From Acephala macrosclerotiorum (Eukaryota; Ascomycota; Leotiomycetes; Helotiales; Mollisiaceae), in NCBI GenBank assembly GCA_014904845.1, contig MU119241.1:186001-250000 (forward strand): a stretch of DNA of 64,000 nucleotides. The letters are read 5' to 3'. The notes under the pieces were generated by a model. It was given only the letters and a program-made list of their open reading frames with translations. It made no database searches and was not told where the DNA came from. A program made the position numbers and the translations under genes. This document shows, in pieces, positions 56,808 to 64,000 of the stretch. Positions within the stretch are counted from its first letter, which is position 1. Each line of letters opens with the position of its first letter.

Positions 56808-56836
56808 GGGGTGGCCGGTTAATAGGGGGTTTGACT
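56808..56836 (-). repeat. right terminal inverted repeat
   Basis: 29 bp, exact partner of 54728-54756, followed by TA. Confidence 0.9.
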
Positions 56837-57469
56837 TAAGAGACACCGAGGTCGAGTCCCGCCTCCGGCCAACATCGAGACCGCCAATCATCGAGAAGAC
56901 GAGCAGAGGGAGCTTGCGAGAAGAGAGAGCAGGAAAAGGCGAAACGAAAAAGGCAATGAGAGGAGGACGAAGAACATGCTCAAGAGACAGTGGCAAGGCG
57001 CCAGCCTTGAAATGCAACAGCAGCAACCACAACGAGAATCAGAAGCTCTTCAAACACTGGATGTTCATTATCATGACTGTTCTTCTCGACCCAGCCATCC
57101 TCCACTACTATCACCAACAACGGCCGACTACTGGTCCGATACGGCATCTGTTAAAGCGGAGGCGATGAGCGAAGTATAACGGAAGGAACAGGCACTCCAC
57201 CTTCCGAATTGAGTGTGACATCTCTGTGCATCCTAAAGATGCAGTATAGGCACAAAGAGTACTGCTGCATCGGCACCAATACTTCATATCTAGAAGGACG
57301 ACCAAGGCACAGCACATCATACACCAAGGAGATATGCAATATATATGGCACATTAGCCAGGTTACCACGTAGCGTTTCGGGAACACAGCATGATCAAAGA
57401 CTCAGTCACCATTTCTGGACATTAGGTGAGTGTGCAACGCGTAGAATTACAGCCAGTTCTGAGTCTGCA
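56837..57469. other. region between transposon and ALDH 3' end
   Basis: About 0.63 kb; no gene. The first 50 bp include a sequence resembling the 3' part of a tRNA T-arm, but no full tRNA can be folded across the insertion. Confidence 0.35.
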
Positions 57470-59109
57470 TTACAACTTCGCTGCCTTTCCTACGTCCGTC
57501 TTATACAGATGAATCACCTGGGGGTTCATGTACGATAACAGACCATGCCTTCCAAGCTCACCACCAAGTCCACTTTCCTTGTGTCCAGCAAAGAAGGCTT
57601 GAGCCAGTGGCCTCTCGAAGCTGTTGATCCATACTGTTCCTGCCTCAATCTGGCTTGCGATTCTGTTTGCTCTATCGATGTCCGCGCAGTACACTGAGCC
57701 GCCAAGTCCAGTTCTCGTGTCGTTGACTCTAGGAATCAACTCTTCCTCGGTGCTCCATGGCATCATAGGCACAATCGGCCCTGAGCATATCGTCAGTCAA
57801 GTTACTGATTTCAACGATCTGTTGTACTTACCAAAAGGCTCTTCCTTTACAATCCTTGAATGACTCGGTGGATTGTTGATGATCGCAGGCTGGATCACGA
57901 ATCCGCTTTCACTGCCCACGGCTTTTCCACCAATTGCAAACTCATACCCATTCACCGCACAATCTTCAAAAAAGCCCTTTACGATGTTGTACTGCATCTC
58001 GTTCTGAACTGGCCCAAGCATGCATCCCTCCTCGGCTGTCCCACCGACCTTCCATCCTTTCACAACCTTCGTCAACTCTTCAAGCATCTCTTGATAAATG
58101 CTCTCATGTACGAACAATCTCTTGCTCGCCACGCAAAGTTGTCCAGAATTGTAGAATGCTCCAAGTGCGACCAAAGGTGCGACCTTCGCCACATCTACAT
58201 CAGGGCAAATGATGCAGGCGCTGTTTCCTCCAAGCTCGAGAGTGACCCTCTTCAATGTCTTTGCAGCAGCCATCATCACTCTCTTCCCAGTCGCAATGCT
58301 GCCAGTGAAACTGATCTTGTCAATGCCTGGATGTTCAGTCATCATCGGTCCAAGTCTATCATCTCCGTTCAAAGCTTGCAGGACACCATGAGGCAGGTAT
58401 TGATTCACCATTTCGGTGAACTTGAGAACGCTGTAAGGTGTGAATGGAGAAGGCTTGATGATGATTGTATTTCCGGTCAAGAGAGCAGCGGAGATTTTCC
58501 CCATGGCCAAGACTAGAGGAAAATTCCAGGGGCATATGGCACCAGCCACCCCAAGAGGAACATATCGAAGCGTGAGTTTGAGATCATTACCATCTTCAAG
58601 AATTTCTTCTCCTGGTGATGGAGCCTTCGCTGCTTTGCATCAGAATTCTCCATACCTAAATTGGGCGATCCAGCAACGCACCATGATAATCCAGAGTACC
58701 GACAGACGCCATGACCTCTCCAGTCGCGAATTGTATCTGTGAGGCCATTCAGCACAACTTATTTCCCGGCATGCACAAATCGACTCACTGGCTTCCCGCC
58801 TTCCAGCGAAAGCAATTTCGCCATCTGAGGGATATGCTTGGCCAGCTCATCTCTCATCTTTCCCAAGACCTCCTGTCTTTCAGCCCAACTCGTCTTCGAC
58901 CAACTCGCGAATGCTTTTCGCGCGACCTCGACAGCTTCATCAAGATCCCGCTCTGTTGCGATAGGTACATCCCACAGCAACGATTTGTCTGAGGGGTTCA
59001 CCCCATGGTGAATCTTCTCGCTGCTTCTCAGACCACTCGCGACCACATTGTGGAACTTTTCGAAGTTGAGCTCTAGTGCTGTCGCTGATGCTGTCTCAAC
59101 TGATCCCAT
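57470..59109 (-). CDS. NAD(P)-dependent aldehyde dehydrogenase
   Basis: Four exons (59109-58789, 58736-58682, 58632-57832, 57780-57470) join in phase with 52-, 49- and 51-nt introns into 495 residues, the usual ALDH length. Motifs: ICPWNFPLVLAMGKI (cofactor entry), IDKISFTGS, TLELGGNSACII (general-base glutamate), FYNSGQLCVASKRL (catalytic cysteine), EEPFGPIVPMMPW and GTVWINSF. It oxidises aldehydes to acids; no transit peptide is obvious, so probably cytosolic. It is divergent from a zinc alcohol dehydrogenase 0.75 kb away, which suggests a two-step alcohol-to-acid pathway. Intact, although AT-rich, RIP-like DNA lies on both sides of the pair. Confidence 0.92.
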
Positions 59110-59860
59110 CTTGCTGTAGTTTCTTGACGACGTACTGTTAAGTTACCCCGAATATCACGGTGGAAATGCAGATATAAAGACAAGTTTGGATTTCAGAAAG
59201 AAAGTCTCCTCTCGCAAAGGAGCATCGGCAGCATGGTTCCTATTATAAAAATTCTCCATCCGAACCGCGGCAATCCCCCACCCCAAGACCAAGATACGAC
59301 ACTACCCCCTGACTACAACCCGTCCAAACCCCTGTCAGAACTCTATCCGAGTTAACCTCGCCTCCAACACCCCAGACTCAGGGTCCACAATTGGTTGCGA
59401 AACCCTCGATGTGGGGCCGTATCTTGTGGGGTCTCAGCATGTTCTGGGCTGTTTCACACCCTGATTTCAACTTGCCGCAGCTGTCTGGTTTCAGGAATTG
59501 GGGGATTTCCTGGTGTTCTTAACGGGGTAGATGAAGCGTGCCGCGTCGAGGTGGGGGAATGTTTGAACGGATACGAATGTCGGGTATCTTGCATGTGGGT
59601 TATGCCCGTCAAAACCGTCTTAGCAGGAAAATTATTGGCACGACGGAGATTTCAGAAGCGGACAGGTTGGTAATGCGGCAGTAGTGTCGGTCCGATCCCT
59701 GGTTGACAGAGATAGAGCTAGCAGATCCAACAATTTTGTATCTTCATATGCTGCTTCAGCCTTCTCTGTTTTGTTTTGGCACAACTTGACGGTTGAACTT
59801 GACGGTTGAAAGCAGACGTTAATCTGGTCTTCACCTGATTCGGTGTCTACGTCAATCAAG
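59110..59860. promoter_or_regulatory. divergent promoter region of the ALDH/ADH pair
   Basis: 751 bp between start codons. No coding sequence. Joint regulation of the two dehydrogenases from here is likely by position but no factor site is identified. Confidence 0.45.
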
Positions 59861-61093
59861 ATGAGCCTCCCGACGCACCACAAGACAGCAGTCTGGGTCG
59901 TAAGTCGCCTCATTCTTCTCCCTTTTGGCATATAAATGAGCTGAACATTTCCAAGCGAGACGAGGAGCACAAATTCCACTTCCAAATCGAAGACGCACCT
60001 CTCCCTGTCCCAGGCCCACAAGAAGTTCTCGTCCGCCTCACCTGTACGGGAGTCTGCGGTTCAGACATCGCCCTCGCATCCGGCGAACTTGGCCCTTGCT
60101 GCAAAGTCCTCGGCCACGAAGGCGTTGGCCGAGTCATCTCTCTTGGTTCCGGGATCTCAGATACCCAAGTCAAGATCGGTACCCGAGTCGGAGTTGCATG
60201 GCAAAGAGATGTCTGCGGTACATGTGAGCTGTGTCTGCTACCTGATGGGGAGACGAGATGTTTGCTTCAGATGACTGGGAGGAAGGTTGATGGCACGTTT
60301 GCGGAGTATACGATTGTGCCATATCGGTATCTCACGCCTGTTACGGAGGAGGTCGAGGATCAGTTGATTGCGCCGATCTTGTGTGGAGGTGTGACGATCT
60401 ATAAAGGGTTGAAGATTTGTGGTGCTACGCCAGGTCAATGGGTTGTGATTTCTGGTGCTGGAGGCGGAGTTGGGTCTTTGGGTATTCAGTACGCCAAAGC
60501 GATGGGGTATCGAGTTATTGCCATTGATGCCGGGAAAGAGAAAGAAGAGTATTGCAAGCAACTCGGTGCAGAAGTTTACGTCGACGTCACGAATGGTCAG
60601 GATACCATTGCGACTGTCCGTGAGAAGAGCGGCGGGTATGGAGCAGCAGCAGTTCTCGTCACTGCAGGCTCAGGGAAAGCGTACCAAGACGCAATATCGA
60701 TGCTAGGAGGCTTCGGAACTCTAGTTTGCATCGGCATCCCCCCTCCTTCACAAACAGTTACCTTCCATCCTATCACATTCATCGATCTTGGAATCAGGAT
60801 CGTCGGGTCAGCTGTCGGGACGAGACTCGATATCCGAGAAGCTCTCGCGTTTGTGCAGAGGGGCTTGGTGATGCCGAAAGTGCACATGGCGAAGTTGGAA
60901 GACTTGTCTGAGATTGTGGAGCAGATTACTTCCGGGAAGGTAGGGATGACTTTGCTTTGGACCTGCTATTTTGGACTGAATTCTTCCATTGGTAAGGAGG
61001 ATTTTGAAGAGTTCGCTGACTTTGCTGCAGGCTATTGGCAAATTCGTGGTTCGTTTCCGTCCTGGCGCGCGAGAAGGATCCCCAACGAATTGA
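59861..61093 (+). CDS. zinc-dependent alcohol dehydrogenase (MDR)
   Basis: Exons 59861-59899, 59956-60939 and 61031-61093 give 361 residues. CTGVCGSD and LGHEGVGRV hold the catalytic zinc ligands (Cys, His, with a later Cys); CGTCELC plus a following Cys form the structural zinc lobe; GAGGGVGSLGIQYAK is the NAD-binding glycine motif. The final intron (60940-61030) must be removed: unspliced, the frame runs on to 61191 with unrelated sequence, whereas the spliced end AIGKFVVRF matches the short C-terminal strand of the family. The enzyme interconverts alcohols and aldehydes/ketones. Paired divergently with ALDH. Intact. Confidence 0.9.
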
Positions 61094-61199
61094 TTCTAGC
61101 GTCCTCAATCTCCCAGTCTTCTAAGGTAGTTTTCTATGCCTATACGTTTGACAAGGATTATAGCTTTTGGTACTCCGAGGGTTTTTCTTAGGCAAAATC

Positions 61200-61720
61200 A
61201 TAACTCCGTATAGTAAGTAACAAATTCCAAGCCAAACTGCGGTATTAGAATCGAGGATCGAGTCTTAATAATAGTTTCAATACAATTATTAAAAAAATAT
61301 AAAATTTATTATAAAAATTTCAAACCGTATTTTATTAATAATTATATTTAAAAAAAAATTTTAATTAAAAAAAAAATTAAAAACATTAATTAATTCGTTT
61401 AACGAATTAATAAACGAAGTATCACGAAAGTGAGTGGATGTGTGTAATATAAATACAGATTAAGATTGATGATCCATTGGATGGAGAGCTCGACTATATA
61501 TAGACAGGAGGTCACGTGCGTAGCACGTGAATGTGGAGGGTTTCCCGTAACACGAAGTTTTTTTTTTTTTTAAATAAAATAAAATAAAATATTTTATATT
61601 ATATATTTTTTTTTAATAAATTAATTAAATTATTTAGTATTAAAAATATCAATTTTATATAATTTTTAAAACGGACAGTTAATAATAATAATATTAGGCG
61701 AGCACGTGATCTGACATGGA
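61200..61720. repeat. AT-rich island (likely RIP remnant) with palindromes
   Basis: About 0.5 kb of A/T homopolymer-rich sequence with many TA steps, unlike the adjacent genes. It contains a perfect 11-bp-arm palindrome at 61389-61411 and CACGTGC-GTA-GCACGTG at 61513-61529. No coding capacity. Most easily read as a RIP-destroyed repeat; no terminal repeats are visible. Confidence 0.6.
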
Positions 61721-61842
61721 TGTTACAGCGAGCACTAGTAATAGCCCCCTCGGACAAAAGCTTAATTTGTATAAGGTTGTACGCCACCCCTCCCTCTAAG
61801 CTATTTATTTTCTCGAGATATTGATTGTAAGCCTTCAATAAA

Positions 61843-62622
61843 ATGGAGGGAAATGCGCAAAATCCATCCCCTTTAAGCCGCGATAATATCGTCGAGCTCG
61901 TTTCCAATTTCTACACTTTCCTCACCACCTATCCATTCCTTCCAGCCTCTACTATCAAAACCCCACCGTCCGAGGGCTGGCCTGAAGAATATCGCGAGAT
62001 CTGGCGCAAGACGGGCAAATGCGATGAAGTCGTGGATTTACTTGCTCACTTGCCATATATCGACGATGAAAACTGGCTAGTAATCAGCCCTTCCCTTCGT
62101 TCTGCCTCTTTCATTTTGCTGCGTTAAGGTTACGGCTTCCGGAGAGGTCTCATCTTGATTAGCTGTTACTCATTAAAGATAACATAGTACTAATTCATTG
62201 TAGTGGTATCACGATACAAAGCCAATCAATTACACCAGTGCTCAAAGCTTGAGGCTCATCGGTGGAATGTATAAACGTAAAGGGTACCGATTTGAGCCTT
62301 CGTGCATGAAGTTTCCAGCCCACGTGTTTTCATTGACGGATGGGAAGCTCTATGGAAATTGGTTGCTGCTTGATATACAGGCTGGTACGTAGGATCATCG
62401 CAATATCGCATAATGCTAAGAATGGATTCTGTTGACGTCTCTATAGGTACTATCACTCAATTTTCAGTCCTAGGTGGCCCTTCCCCGAAAGGTGAGGCGG
62501 AGGCGGGTGACGACGGGTGGCGCCTATACCCCGCCAAACCCATTGGAGAATTCTTCGCAGCATGCCAAGATAAGATGTCGGGGGCATCTTTGATTTCATC
62601 CAGAACTTATGTTAGAGTTTAA
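61843..62622 (+). CDS. uncharacterised three-exon gene
   Basis: Exons 61843-62079, 62204-62384 and 62447-62622 agree in phase and encode 197 residues: an acidic N-terminus (NIVELVSNFYTFLTTYPFLP, then WPEEYREIWRKTGKCDEVVD), a middle part with HDTKPINYTS and GKLYGNWLLLDIQAG, and the C-terminal ITQFSVLGGPSPKGEAEAGD with PAKPIGEFFAACQDKM. The order resembles a widespread small fungal protein of unknown function; no catalytic motif. It starts only about 120 bp from the AT-rich island. Intact by my splicing. Confidence 0.65.
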
Positions 62623-63037
62623 GTCGCGAATGTTATGAAGAAGTAGCTAGCAGGTGCAAGCATAGTGGAAATAAGACTCGAGAGGTATCGCATAATTAGT
62701 CTGATCTTCAAGTCACCGAATTCATCGCGAGTGGATTTCAATCATACGTTGCTTCTCATCATCCTGGGGTTAGAGTAACATTATATGATTTACGATTATA
62801 CACGATATTTTCAAATGGTTACGCTGCTCCGCTGGCGGCTCTGTCAAGTAATTCGCGAAGTTCCTTCTGCATTTGTTGTTTCGACTTCCTGGCGCTGGGA
62901 GGCGCTGGCATAGCCGTAATCTGCGGGAACAGACTGTCGGAAATCGATAGATCTCGCATCCCCACGTCTTCAATCTTACCTTCATCTTCCATTATCAACA
63001 TTCAAATCCCTTTCAATCTCCAAGACCTGATCGAACA
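62623..63037. other. intergenic region
   Basis: About 0.4 kb, no feature recognised apart from the promoter expected for the next gene. Confidence 0.35.
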
Positions 63038-63616
63038 ATGGAAGAACGAGACTTCGACCACTTTCGCGCCATTCCCTGGTGTGCAGCCCTCCTCTCCGAC
63101 CCCTTATCCACCATCACACCGACCTTCTCCCGCCAGCTCAAGGCCAATACCGAAGACTCCCTCTTCGCAGAAACCCTCCAAACCGAGTCCACAATCTCGC
63201 ACTGCCTCTCTTTCCACCCGCCTCCCGTTCAAACATCATCCTCAACCCCTTGGATACCGGAAGTTCGCACCCTGATGACCCTGGGGCTGGGAATGAATGG
63301 CGGTCCTACCATGCTCCATGGAGGAATCATCGCCACGTTGATGGATGACGTTATTGGGACGCTTCTGACGATCAATAAGTATCACAAGACTGGAAAGTCA
63401 TTGAGCCACAATACAGTGACGGCGTATCTGAATGTGAAGTATTTGAGGCCGGTGAAGACGCCGCAAACGGTGTTGGTTTTGGCGGCGAGTCGGGAGACGC
63501 CGGATGGAAAGAGTAGGAAGTATAGAATGGAGGCGGAGATCAGAGATGGCGAGGGGGTGGTATTGGCGAAAGCGGACTCTCTTTGGATTCGGTTAGAGAA
63601 GGAGGTGAAGCTGTGA
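63038..63616 (+). CDS. hot-dog fold thioesterase
   Basis: A single exon of 192 residues. After a 90-residue leader with FRAIPWCAALLSDP, the hot-dog core appears: NGGPTMLHGGIIATLMDDVI, then NTVTAYLNVKYLRPVKTPQT, VLVLAASRETPDGKSRKYRM and AEIRDGEGVVLAKADSLWI. This is the PaaI/4HBT-type (THEM-like) acyl-CoA thioesterase pattern; the HGG loop and following aspartates form the active site of related enzymes. The start at 63038 follows a CA-rich leader (gaacaatgg). Likely cytosolic or mitochondrial; substrate unknown. Intact. Confidence 0.85.
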   Translation: MEERDFDHFRAIPWCAALLSDPLSTITPTFSRQLKANTEDSLFAETLQTESTISHCLSFHPPPVQTSSSTPWIPEVRTLMTLGLGMNGGPTMLHGGIIATLMDDVIGTLLTINKYHKTGKSLSHNTVTAYLNVKYLRPVKTPQTVLVLAASRETPDGKSRKYRMEAEIRDGEGVVLAKADSLWIRLEKEVKL

Positions 63617-64000
63617 TCGAAGGCTTCTCGTGGTGTTCAGAAGGTTGCACTTCAACGTACTGGGGAGTTGGGGCGATCATTAGAACCTGAATCCATCCTT
63701 TTATCAGGATGAGCGGAGTATTTTTTGAAATTTCTTACTGTTTATTGTCAACACACTCGGAAGCGGAAGCTCCCTGTCGTTTTTACTTGCGATGTGGGAA
63801 TCGGTTTGGTAAAGGACGCTGGCGTCGCTGGGCCTATTATGCGACCATGCTCCATATATCTTTCTGTCGATTGCGAGGATGGAGAGACCTTCTACACTCA
63901 GAACTTGAACTTTGAAATGTGAGGAAGTACTGGTTGTGATATTTAACACACATGGAGACCGTTTTGAGGAGAAACACAATGGAGCTGAATCACGTGACCG
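63617..64000. other. right-edge region
   Basis: About 0.38 kb downstream of the thioesterase. Short open frames on both strands have no motif; nothing supported. Confidence 0.35.

Larger units (their letters stand above)
54728..56836 (+). mobile_element. RIP-degraded Fot1/pogo-type DNA transposon
   Basis: A 2.1 kb element bounded by perfect 29-bp terminal inverted repeats (54728-54756 and 56808-56836, each beginning AGTCAAACCCCC) and flanked on both sides by TA (54726-54727 and 56837-56838), the target-site duplication of the Tc1/mariner superfamily. The interior is extremely AT-rich with few intact codons, as left by RIP. A frame at 56179-56382 still shows the C-terminal tail of the Fot1/pogo-type transposase family: QYKRRIKQFETRVVQLKPKK, then NSRFADIETIYK. 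The DDE catalytic region is destroyed. A second 20-bp inverted pair lies inside the outer one. Non-autonomous and dead. Confidence 0.85.

Noticed and set aside
56843..56880. tRNA-like 3' end (ggtcgagtccc followed by ccggcc) beside the transposon
   Set aside because: No A-box, anticodon arm or matching acceptor 5' strand could be found even after removing the transposon.
1..64000. CRISPR arrays, bacterial operons or a phage system
   Set aside because: Spliceosomal introns and fungal gene content throughout; no regularly spaced repeats seen.

Overview
The window is nuclear DNA of a filamentous ascomycete (Pezizomycotina). Supporting this are 42-130 nt GT-AG introns (a few GC-AG) in most genes, a HET-domain gene, a GH7 cellulase gene, a chimeric-type terpene synthase locus, a fungal POP7/RRP40/SSZ1/ATP18/ROGDI gene set, and AT-saturated islands of the kind left by repeat-induced point mutation (RIP). 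A Leotiomycete-like fungus would fit, but that is inference.

Layout. 1-5.3 kb: the 5' end of an NtaA/SnaA-type flavin monooxygenase (minus, runs off the edge), a Baeyer-Villiger-type monooxygenase, a P-loop sulfotransferase-like gene and a tyrosine phosphatase; the last three each carry frame-breaking lesions. 6.5-8.8 kb: an intact five-exon concentrative nucleoside transporter. 9.2-11.7 kb: a terpene cyclase domain with both metal-binding motifs, followed by a decaying prenyltransferase half; together they look like a broken chimeric di/sesterterpene synthase. 13-19.6 kb: an orphan protein, a wrecked haloalkane dehalogenase-like gene and two CCHC zinc-knuckle genes. 20.4-25 kb: a dense intact housekeeping block (POP7, ROGDI, NIPSNAP, ATP18). 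25-29.8 kb: no supportable gene. 29.8-37 kb: a secreted protein, a seven-helix membrane protein, a broken small secreted protein and a heavily damaged HET gene. 37.3-40.1 kb: intact divergent RRP40/SSZ1. 43.3-52.5 kb: an orphan 3' gene fragment, a GH7 cellulase pseudogene, a transcription-factor-like gene, a ThDP enzyme with one nonsense codon and an orphan conserved-looking ORF. 54.7-56.8 kb: a RIP-degraded TA-flanked DNA transposon of the Fot1/pogo type. 57.5-63.6 kb: a divergent intact aldehyde dehydrogenase/alcohol dehydrogenase pair, an AT-rich island, an unknown three-exon gene and a hot-dog thioesterase.

The most striking pattern is the split between intact and broken genes. Core genes (POP7, ROGDI, NIPSNAP, ATP18, RRP40, SSZ1) and several others (nucleoside transporter, ALDH, ADH, thioesterase) splice into uninterrupted frames. 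In contrast about ten accessory genes (monooxygenase, sulfotransferase, phosphatase, prenyltransferase half, dehalogenase, zinc-knuckle gene, HET, small secreted protein, cellulase, ThDP enzyme) each have one or more single-base frameshifts or in-frame stops inside otherwise well preserved coding sequence. This argues for recent, ongoing loss of accessory functions in this lineage rather than uniform sequencing error, though errors in individual homopolymers cannot be excluded from sequence alone. All family assignments rest on motif recognition; no database search was run.
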